Assembly (NCBI GenBank): GCA_916610825.1
Contig: OU744447.1
Location: 35,333,024-35,397,023 of the forward strand
DNA length: 64,000 nucleotides
Direction of reading: 5' to 3'
Source: Haliclystus octoradiatus
Taxonomy: Eukaryota > Cnidaria > Staurozoa > Stauromedusae > Haliclystidae
Part shown: positions 37,980 to 48,100 of the stretch, one piece after another
How positions within the stretch are numbered: the stretch's first letter is position 1
Layout: each line of letters starts with the position of its first letter
Position numbers and translations under genes: made by a program
Notes under the pieces: model-generated
Told to the model about the DNA's origin: nothing
The model's input: the letters and a program-made list of their open reading frames with translations, nothing else
Database searches by the model: none

Positions 37980-40900
37980 ATGGAAACTGATAATAGTAGT
38001 AAAGAGCCTTTAAATTGTGTATGTTTGGTTCATTTTGAGAGTTTTACTGGAAAATTATGCTCTTTCACAGCCAAAAGATTTTCTACTTTTTTATCACGTC
38101 GGGACGAGTGGCTAAATTTTGCTAACATCCAAAGCTCCATTGCCAAAAATTCATTAGATTTTTGCAAAGGGACACCAGAGGATTTATTAAATTGTGAAAA
38201 ATATTTTTATCATGAAAGATGCTACCAGCGGTTTACTGATAAAACAGAATTAATCCGAGCAAATAAACGTCAAAATTCAACGAAAGTGTCACAGAGCAAT
38301 GAATCTCAATCAGAATTTTCAGAGAACTTTAGCAGCAAATCAGAATCTGTCCCTGCTAAGGTCACAAGGTCAGCTAGCTCATTTTCTCTTGTTGGAAAGG
38401 GAAGGAATCCACATGTGCTACCAAAAATCTGCATAATTTGCAAAAAAAAGTATTCTTATTATAATTGTAAGGTAAGATTTATCAACAAATCGTTATGAAA
38501 AACATCACTTTGTATAACGTCTTGTGAATACACCTATACTAAATTATTTCTCCTGGATCGTATATAGGTCAATTTTAAGACAACAATGGATCCTCTTCAT
38601 CAGGCAACTTCCAAAGAAGGGGGTACACTAAGGGAAGCAGCCGACATTAAGAAAGATGAAAGTATTCTGCATTACGTTATGGTTGGAGATTTTGTTTCCA
38701 ACGAAGTGCATTACCATCAACGATGTTACAACAACTACGTCCGTTTCTTGTACCCAGTAAAGTCTGCCAAAAATGAGCAATCCAAAGCGGACACGCCCAA
38801 GAACACAAGACTGTACGAAGCTTCATATAAAATTTTTGTAGATAATGTGATTAAAGTTAAAATTTTGAATTTGCATGAAACCTATACAATGAAAACGTTA
38901 TTCTCAATCTTCGTCGAAACCGTTGATCAAGTCGAGAACCTTGATGCGAAAAATTACAATAGGTCTCGGTTCAAACACAAGTTAGTTGTAGATTTTCCAG
39001 AGTTGAAATTCTTCACGCCGAACAATAAAAGTAAAAGTGAAATTGTTTACTATGAAGATATTGATCCAGGACCAATTTTAGAAAAAAAAATGGAAACTGA
39101 AAGACTGTTGGAAGAAGACATCGACATCTCTCTAGAGGATGAGGATCAGGTGATGGACGATGATACGCTACAACAAATGCAAAACGAAGAGGTGTCAATA
39201 CTTTACAAAGCAGCATTAATCATACGCGGCAGTTTAGAGTCAGTAGAGAACTTTGCTAATGTATGGCCACCAACCTCCGTTGATATAAATAATGATGTCG
39301 CCAAAACCATTATTCCACCAAAGCTATATAACTTCCTATATATGCTCCTGAATAAGTCAATGAACGATGAATTAAAAGAAAATGACGTAAGTCTTGAGAG
39401 AAAAATAATGGCAGTCGCCCAAGATATGATATTTATCTATCATCGTGGAAGAAAAATCACCCCCAAATCTGTTGCTTTGAGCATGGCTGTAAGGCAGATA
39501 GCTGGTTGCTCAAGTATAATTGATATTCTGAACGGCTTCGGTCACTGTATTTCCCATTCATCCACTTTAAGGTAACATCATGATCCTTTTTACTGCTGTA
39601 TAGAAATGTTTTTGAGACAAGTTTATGTTAAATATTCACTCCTGTGGTTTATCCGATAGGTATGAAACTGACCTGGCCAAGATAAGTATGTGCAATGGTG
39701 TCCCTAAGCAATTACACCCTGGTTGTCATACTATGCTCGTTTTTGATAACGATGATTTTGGCGAAGAAGTCAAGCAGGCAACTCATATTACTAATGGAAT
39801 TGCCATTCAACCTGTAACTTCAATTTCAATTGCTGCTGATTCTGTTAGTAGAGTGTCCATAAAAAAGTCTAGACGTAAAACTCTGCAATACCAAAAACCC
39901 CAGATATTGCCGTATTGCATTACCAAAAAAGCTTCACCAGATTTTTCCGGTAATAAATTAGTAGATGTAACGTTAAATAGTATTGATTTACAGCTGCCAA
40001 AACAAAAGTTGGATTTTGCATATTCCGTTATGAAAAAGATCAAAGGCAATGAATTACCAGATTGGACGGGCTTTAATACTCTTTTAGATTCTTCAGACAT
40101 CGCTGTACTTTCGAAAGTTACTTACCTTCCCGTTATTCCTGCCTCTCCTACAGAATATTCAACAGTTTATACCATACTAATAAAATGCCTAGAAATTCAG
40201 AAGTATCTAGGACTACCTTCTATTCCTGTTGTATTTGATGAGGCCATCTATGCCAAGGCGCAGCAAATTCGTTGGGAAAACAAGGAATTTCAAGAAAATT
40301 TAGTACTTCGTCTTGGTGAATTCCATACCGCAATGTCGTTTTGTGGTGCTATAGGAAAGCTATTCCGAGATGCAGGATTGCAGGTAATTGTTTTAGTATA
40401 GTCTAGCTCAATGCTCGTACCTAGATTAATAGTAAATATAATGACATTCTAAAGTTCTTTCAAATTGTGACTTTCAGGATATTCTAGTTGAAGCAGGCAT
40501 TGCGGGGCAGGAGTCAGTCAACGGTGTTTTAAGTGGAAAATTTTATAATGGAAGTGTCCGTTGCCATAAAGTGATGCACGAAGCACTTGAAAGATTACGA
40601 TTTGAAACATTCTTAGACCACTGTGAAGAGTCTGTTGTTTCAAAATTCAGCGAACAAATTAGTCAGCTATCATATGCATTTCCAAGTGATCAATTTTCCA
40701 AATGTTTAGAGAGCGAGGATTTTAGTTTCATTTGGGATCATTACATGAAATTCGTACAAAAAAGCAACGATGAATGTCCGACGTTTGCGCTATGGTCCTC
40801 TTATATTAAAGTTACTGGTAAGAATTGATTTTCGGAGCAATTATCAATTGTCTGTAATTTCACTGTTGTAATAACTATCGCATTCTTCGTTGAAATCAGG

Positions 40901-43770
40901 TCTGCTGATGACGTTTATCAGAGCAACTCGTCAAAATAACTGGGATTTACACGTATCGTCTTTACGATCTATGCTTCCGTGGCTCTTTGTGGCAGATAGA
41001 GTTCATTACTCTCGTTATTGCTCTGCGTATTATCTCGAAATGATTTCGTTGGAAAGCTCTCATCCAGGTATATACATTATCCAACATTTCAAAAAGTATT
41101 AAATAAAATAGTGTTCTCAAATATTTATATAAGTGTAAATATATACTGAATAAATCGTTATCAATTTTTTGATAGAGACATATTCAGCACTCAAAAAACA
41201 ATGGACTGTCCAGCGACAGGATAAATATGGCTTTTCTTCCGTTGCCTGTGACCAAACAATTGAACAAACAGCGAACAGAGATTCAAAAACTAAAGGTGGT
41301 GTAATTGGTTTTACTCTCAATAAAGGAGCTGTTCATCGTTGGCTTCTCGCACAACCTGAAAGATCCTCTATTATGAATCAATGTCAATTGATGGCTGGTA
41401 TCAATTTAGAGACAAGGTACCAGTCGCGTTCATTTTGTATAATAGTATAAAGTATATTATTGAGCTGAACTAATATTTTTGTTTTGGACTTAATAAGGAA
41501 ACGGAAGAACCTTGATAAACCGCAACGCCAGAGGCATGAAAAGGATGTACAAAGTGTTCTTTCCACCCTAAATTCAATGGTCAACCCATTTGATATTTCT
41601 GAAAAATCTGTTATTCAGCTTTCTAGTGGTATTGTTGGCCCAGAAGATGTGAAGAACGGTCTATTAAAAGCAGAAGAAACCGGAGAAAATCTATTTATGA
41701 AATTTGCTAAAGAAAACTTACTCGGTGATTCCCCAGATTTGTTTGCGACATTAAAGAAAGTGCAGCTTCATACCTTTACCACATGCGCGAAAACTTTCAA
41801 ATTGACAACTTCGAAAGGACAGGTGATATCCTTGAAATCTTCTAGGAATCTCTGCGCTCGACTGCTTCTGCTTGCCCGCTCGCAAGAAATTGATCTAAAA
41901 ATCGTTCTATCGTATTCCCTTGATATGTTCCCACTCAGTTTATCCACTATCGAAGGTTGTATGACGAAAACGAACAAGTCAAAGCTTCTACATATCTTAG
42001 AAGGTATTTTTAACCTTTCACAATTGAAACAAAAGTCAAACTCTTATTATACATCTTAACCATTATTTTCAATTTACATATTTAGGTCTATCATCTAATT
42101 GTCGTGTCACTACTGTACCAGAAAATTGTGCATTAATGGTTGACGCAATGGCTATATTACAGAAATTGAGCAACATTCCCAGTACATTTGGTGGTATTGC
42201 AGCCACTGTTATGTCAAAACTAAAATCCCAAGCATATTTGTATGGTGCCAAAAGAGTCGATTTTGTTGCCGATACTTATCCATTGATGAGCATAAAAGCA
42301 ACTGAAAGGGACCGTCGAGCTGCCAAAGGCGCAACCATTATAAAAATATACTCTTGTGAACAAAAAAGTCCTGTTCAGTGGGCAAAGTATTTACGCCATA
42401 GATATAATAAGGAAGCTTTAATAGACTTCATTTTTAATACTTGGAGTAAAATAGACCCCAAAGATTTACCATTCCATTTATACTGTACAGTTGGTACTGA
42501 ATGCATGAAAATCAACCCTCAACACTCTGAAACTGTTGTAACAACAGTCCCGGAACTATTTTCCGATCATGAAGAAGCCGATACCAGACTGTTACTACAT
42601 GCAAACCATGCATCTGAAGCAGGGTACGAAAACGTTATCATTGCCAGTCCTGATACAGATGTTCTCGTACTAATGACTGAGAAGCAATCAGAAATGAAGA
42701 CCAACCTGTATTTTTCTACTGGATCTCGAGACCAGGCTAGAATATTGAATGTTAAACACATCTCAGACTTTTTGAACAATCATATCCGTACGAGTTTGAT
42801 TGGTTTTCATTCATTCACAGGTATGTATTCTAATACATATATATTACTTCTAATGAAAAAACGATTGCAGGGCTACCAAGAAAGATGCTCAAATAGGCGA
42901 ACATTTTTTGAGAGGGCGTTTTCAAAAGGCTCACTCTTCTAAGCGTCCATAGTTGATTATATACCTCGTGAACATTAGCAGGCTGCCATAATTAATAGAT
43001 ATCGAATAATTCCACAAGGAAGAAACAGCAATAGAGTGAAGCAAGCATTAATGTTAAAATTGAAATGTCATATTCAGCTGTGTACGTCCTGAAATGCCTG
43101 TTTCAATGTCATTCCAGGTTGCGATTCTGTTAGTTCATTTTTTGGCAAAGGTAAAGAAACTTGCTGGAAATTGCTTAACACCTCAAAACGAACAGGAATA
43201 TTTCAAACACTTGGACGTGCTAACAAGCTAACTGAACAGCTTTTGAAAGATTTCGAGATATTTATTTGTTCCCTTTATGGCCAACATGGAACCATCAGTG
43301 TAAATTGTGCACGCTTTAATGCATTCAAAAGTGGAACATTTTCCAGTGAGTCCCTTCCCCCGAATGAAGATTGCCTCCGTAAACATTTGCTACGCGCCAA
43401 TTACCAAGCCTATATTTGGAAAAATTGTTTGAAACAGAAAATTAACGCTCCCAATCCAATCGGGAATGGTTGGCTAGATAAAAACGATACCTTAAAAATA
43501 GATTGGATGGACAAAAAACCTATACCTGATGAGCTTCTAGAAACAGTGAACTGCGGATGCAAAAGTGGCTGTACAACAAACAGATGTTCTTGCCAAAAAT
43601 CAGGCCAAAAATGTAATGAATTCTGTAAATGTAAAGGTTGCAAAAATTCTGAAATGAATTCTCTAGTTGATCCAGACGAACCCATAGAAAAAGAAAACGA
43701 TAATCAAAATACCTACTGCCCCGATGATTTGGAATCTAGTGACGACGATTACGAAGTTGATAATTTTTAA
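37980..43770 (+). CDS. transposon-encoded XPG/FEN1-like nuclease with CXC domain, 1,620 aa
   Basis: Nine exons: 37980-38471, 38568-39571, 39660-40383, 40478-40817, 40900-41067, 41176-41416, 41498-42003, 42086-42820, 43118-43770. All introns are GT-AG, every phase agrees, and the join has no internal stop. Seen in order: an N-terminal Cys/His-rich part with two similar modules (YHERCYQRF, then CIIC...YHQRCYNNY); an acidic linker near residue 350; a central block with VVFDEAIYAKA (D692) and DQTIEQT (D935, E939), then GGVIGF; and a nuclease-like block. The nuclease-like acidic series is D1178 (LMVDAMAIL), D1221 followed by a K/R-rich stretch, E1321/E1322/D1324 (EEADT), D1348/D1350 (PDTDVL) and D1406 (TGCD, then GKGK). 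Order and spacing follow the XPG/FEN1 active site. A CXC domain (about 1549-1580) and an acidic tail end the protein. Inference: it cuts and binds its own element's DNA. A domesticated gene is unlikely given the TIRs. Confidence 0.9.
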
Positions 43771-43978
43771 CACCGTTATGTTATATAAATCACGTTATAA
43801 ATTATGAATTATTATTTATTCCATTTTTGTAACCATTTGATTTGATAAATATTCATAGTTTAGTATATTTACTCAGTTTTCAACAATTCAATTATAATCA
43901 TATTAACTTTAATCGAATTAATATATGTTAACACATTAACACGTTAATTTGAAAATGTTTCGTTGTTGTTCATGTTGG

Positions 43979-44301
43979 CCCCATTATGTTGCTACCAACG
44001 CATTCTGTTGTCAACGGACAACAGCCAATCAGGTGCATTGTGCTCATGAAAGCGAGGCAAAATAAATTGCGCCTTCGAAAACATTCAGTTGAACTTGACA
44101 TAATGGCTACAAAAATTGGCATAAAATTGGCGATATTAACAACAAAATTAAATACTGAACTGGTGAGTGAAAACTTGCGAAAATTTAACAAAACATTGCT
44201 AACTGTATATAATTGAATATCTTGACCTCAAACCTTGTCCTCGACAAGTGTCTAGCCTTTTCACGCTTTCTGGCGTTTATTGCTTTTTGGCCCACGGCCT
44301 A
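43979..44301. repeat. right terminal inverted repeat
   Basis: Reverse complement of the left repeat: 43979-44262 pairs with 37594-37877. A 26-base stretch (44263-44288) does not match the 16-base left counterpart, and then comes the shared terminal 13-mer at 44289-44301. Confidence 0.93.
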
Positions 44302-45109
44302 GTGGTGATTTTCTTTCGTTTTCGAATTTTGTAAGCGTCATAATATTCATGCTGATTCATTTTACATAGATTATTTACAAAGAAAATGTTCTACACAACC
44401 ATTTGATATTTATTGGTGATATTAGGTATTCTTACTTTCTACATGTGATATGTTTTATTTATTTATTAATTCATTGTCATATCCCATTTCACTGTCTTCA
44501 TGCTTGAATGAACAATAGACCGGCCGGGCAACTTGCTTCCAAGGTTCAGTTCATGTCGAATATGTCCGAGAGATTTACATTATTATTATTGTTATACAAC
44601 TCGATATAAGTTTAAGTGTGACAAACATTTTGTTATTATTATGGCATGTTTGATGAAAATTTGAGTAGGCTAGGCCTACTTCATTGTGTTATATGAAGAA
44701 GTTTCCGGAGCAGTGTTTGTTTGTCTTGGACCTACAGGCTATACTTTGAGAATTCATTCTCATTAATAGGTTACAGTTAAATTAGACCTCCGGTTTAACC
44801 GGTGTTTATTCAAAATATATTCAATCTATATTTTCGAAGAAAAAACATTCATGATGTTGATCAAAGGGCATACAATTGTTTACCTCTGATATTTTTTGAT
44901 TGGCTAACCTTTGATACTTAATATCATTCCTGTGAAAAGCTTGTTTATCATTCCTGTGAGGTTTATTCCGAATAAATGATGACGATGATGATGAAGCGCG
45001 AAGCCAATTACACTGATGAACACTTTTCACCTTGTATAAGGGGTGGGGGAGTTCCTATAATAATTTGAAGCTGTTTCATAAATTATATTTGATTTGTTTT
45101 TACCTTCAG
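44302..45109. other. intergenic stretch upstream of the membrane-protein gene
   Basis: No element is fully defined. ATTTTTTGATTGGCTAACC and a GAATAAATGATGACGATGATG tail (about 44880-45000) resemble the LINE 3' tails elsewhere in the window. Any promoter or 5' UTR exon of the downstream gene should lie here or further left; none could be pinned down. Confidence 0.4.
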
Positions 45110-45125
45110 AGAAGCCGGTATTGTC

Positions 45126-48100
45126 ATGTCTAATATAACTGATGATGTTACATCCCTTGGCTGTTTCAAGACTTTTGATACGATATCTTGCGTCAGGTAA
45201 GTTGGTTAGTAGCTTCCTAGTTCTATTACATGAATCAGTCCTGTGAAAAAATTTATTGCAAAACTTATCAGGTTTTGGGAGGATTAGCTCAGATGGCAGC
45301 GCAACCGAACTTCAGATCTGATCATATCTGATCGACTGTGATTCGAATCTTCCAAATGTCAACTCAGCATTGACTTTATTTATATAAGACATCGAATCAA
45401 TAGGTCATCTAAGCATGACGGATTGGATGGTCCAGAGGGAATTACATTGTGAGTTACTGCGTCACAGGGGTTGTAAGGATTTTACGACGTCACTTCTAGC
45501 GTCACAAATCAAATGATATTTCTGATAAATTAAGTTACCTTATTCCCATAACGATCTAAATTTTCGTTGCTCAGTTATCAGAATATTAATTGACCAAATA
45601 GTCCCAAACACATATCACATTATAAGACAAAAGACGGTGTTTATGTTTAGCATTGATGTAAATGATTCAACACTTATTCACAAAGCAATGCAGCAATTAT
45701 TCAAAATCTGTACGAGTTAGATTAATGTACAAATTGAATCAATTTTAAATTATTTAACCGGGATTGTACATTCGATATGTCGGCCTACTTACCGTGCGAA
45801 AAACAATTTAGGAGTTTATGAACAGTTCATGAAAATTGGGGCCATTCAACGTTCATGGACTGTTCATGAAAATTGGGGCCATTCAACGTTCATGAACAGT
45901 TCATGAAAATTGGGGCCATTCAACGTTTATGAACAGTTCATGAAAATTGGGGCCATTCAACGTTCATGAACAGTTCATGAAAATTGGGGCCATTCAACGT
46001 TCATGAACAGTTCATGAAAATTGGGGCCATTCAACGTTCATGAACAGTTCATGAAAATTGGGGCCATTCAACGTTCATGAACAGTTCATGAAAATTGGGG
46101 CCATTCAACGTTCATGAACAGTTCATGAAAATTGGGGCCATTCAACGTTCATGAACAGTTCATGAAAATTGGGGCCATTCAACGTTCATGAACAGTTCAT
46201 GAAAATTGGGGCCATTCAACGTTCATGAACAGTTCATGAAAATTGGGGCCATTCGTTCATGAACTCCTGAACTGTTTTTGACAGTTGTCACTATCTATAT
46301 GTCATTGTCTATTTGTTAGCGGGACTTTATGCGAGATACCTAATGACCTAGGACATCAGAAGGGTCTTTGATGAGTCCCCTGGCATCATCATCATCATCA
46401 TCATCATTTATTCAGAAACCTTCAAATTATACATAACTTTTTTTAACATAACATAACTTTATACTTTTATCATAACTTTATACATTACATAAACATTTCA
46501 AAGACTGATACATGTTGCATACATTGTTAAGTTAACAGGCAAACAGACATTAAGTAATAAAAGGTTTAAATAACAGGAATGAGTGGTACTTGTATAAAGT
46601 ATCTTAAGAACGTAAGTGCTTCTCAAGGAGACATTTGAATGTAGGCCTGCTTTGGACTTCCTTCATTTCAAACAGTAGATTGTTCCACCTATGTGCTCCA
46701 GCATCTTGAAATTAAACTACTCAAATTATAAGATCAAAAGGGCATACTATTGTTTGCCTCGGATATTTTTTGATTGGAAACTTGTATAAAGTATCTTAAG
46801 AACGTAAGTGCTTCTCAAGGAGACATTTGAATGTAGGCCTGCTTTGGACTTCCTTCATTTCAAACAGTAGATTGTTCCACCTATGTGCTCCAGCATCTTG
46901 AAATTAAACTACTCAAATTATAAGATCAAAAGGGCATACTATTGTTTGCCTCGGATATTTTTTGATTGGAAGCCTTTCATGAACACTTGGCAGAAGGCAG
47001 AGACAAAACATATGTCAGACCAGCCTTGTCAATTTAATTAATTTACTCAATTAAAAATAATATATAAAAAATGTTTTTAATCTTAACATTGCTAGGTTCT
47101 GACTGTATACCTTAGAATATATATGTTTATTTTGAGAATTAATATCAATAATTCATGTTTTCTTTTGTAGAGATTCCATAACAGCATTCATTGCTACATT
47201 AACTGCGTTGCTATGTATTTACAAGGTAGGCTTAAAAGCTATTAACATTTATTTGCAATAGTTCAAACTGTGTATTTTTTAAAGTATGTTAAAGAATGTC
47301 ATCGGACATAGAAATGATGTACTGTACTGGCTTAAGGCTCAATTATTTGTAGTCCCATGTGTTGGCAAAGCCAATCCCTTAAATGATAGGCCTACTTGCG
47401 CTACTAGCCTTTAACCACATTGAAGAGTATTGCAGCACATCATCAAACATCAAAATTATATGCAGGTCTATTTAATCGAAAGTGTTGTGTTGAAATAAAT
47501 TATTATTTTTGTAGGAAAAGATATATCTGCCTAGTTGATTAGTAAAACATTGTAGAGCAATTATCAAGGCCGTAACTATGCCTACATGCTTCTAACAGGA
47601 AAGGACACAGGGAGAGGGGTCAATTTATTTTGCCCAACACAATTGCCATTTTTTCCTGGAAAAAGGTGTGTCATTTGCAGATGGTGAGTTTCAGTAGGCT
47701 ACTGTAATTCCTTCAAACTTGGCAAAAGATGAGTCAGAAATATTTATAAGAGGGATATCACCCTTTTACCCCCGATGATGTACGGTTGTGCAATTAATTT
47801 TCACCCAAACGTCGTACATTTCAACGTGCTACAATTACATTCATCGTTTAAAAAATTTGCAAATATTTACCTGATGGTTTGTATTATAGAGATGACACAG
47901 GATCTATAAAGCTCATGCCCTAAATGATCTAGACATGTTATCGCACACCATCATATGATTGTTGTCATGACAACACGAATCATGGATAGCAGTTTTCACG
48001 GCAACAAAAATTTATTCTTTTTAACATCACATATGCTTGTAAATCCCAATTCGATGGAAAAGAGCATGTCTCTTTATTCAAATAACTGTCCAGCAAGTTG

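Larger units (their letters stand above)
37565..44301 (+). mobile_element. intact TIR DNA transposon with FEN1-like nuclease protein
   Basis: A 6.74-kb element bounded by long terminal inverted repeats and filled by one nine-exon gene. Both ends carry the terminal 13-mer TAGGCCGTGGGCC. Beyond the ends, GTG is present on both sides (37562-37564 and 44302-44304), so the target duplication could be GTG. Alternatively the terminal TA is the duplication and the element starts GGCCGTGGGCC. The near-identical TIRs and the undisturbed reading frame point to recent activity. The family resembles multi-copy uncharacterised proteins I associate with cnidarian, fish and other animal genomes. I cannot assign it to a named transposon superfamily. 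No classical hAT, Tc1/mariner, piggyBac, Harbinger or CACTA transposase features were seen. Confidence 0.88.

Noticed and set aside
43410-43685. 91-codon antisense frame opposite the CXC exon
   Set aside because: It is a shadow of the well-supported plus-strand exon 9.
45277-45350. Possible functional tRNA gene
   Set aside because: The A- and B-boxes are good, but the same non-tRNA body follows at 24.5 kb, the stems are poor, and it lies in a host intron; a SINE head explains it.
45800-46283. CRISPR-like appearance of the 37-bp array
   Set aside because: No unique spacers; it is a simple head-to-tail tandem repeat in an animal intron.
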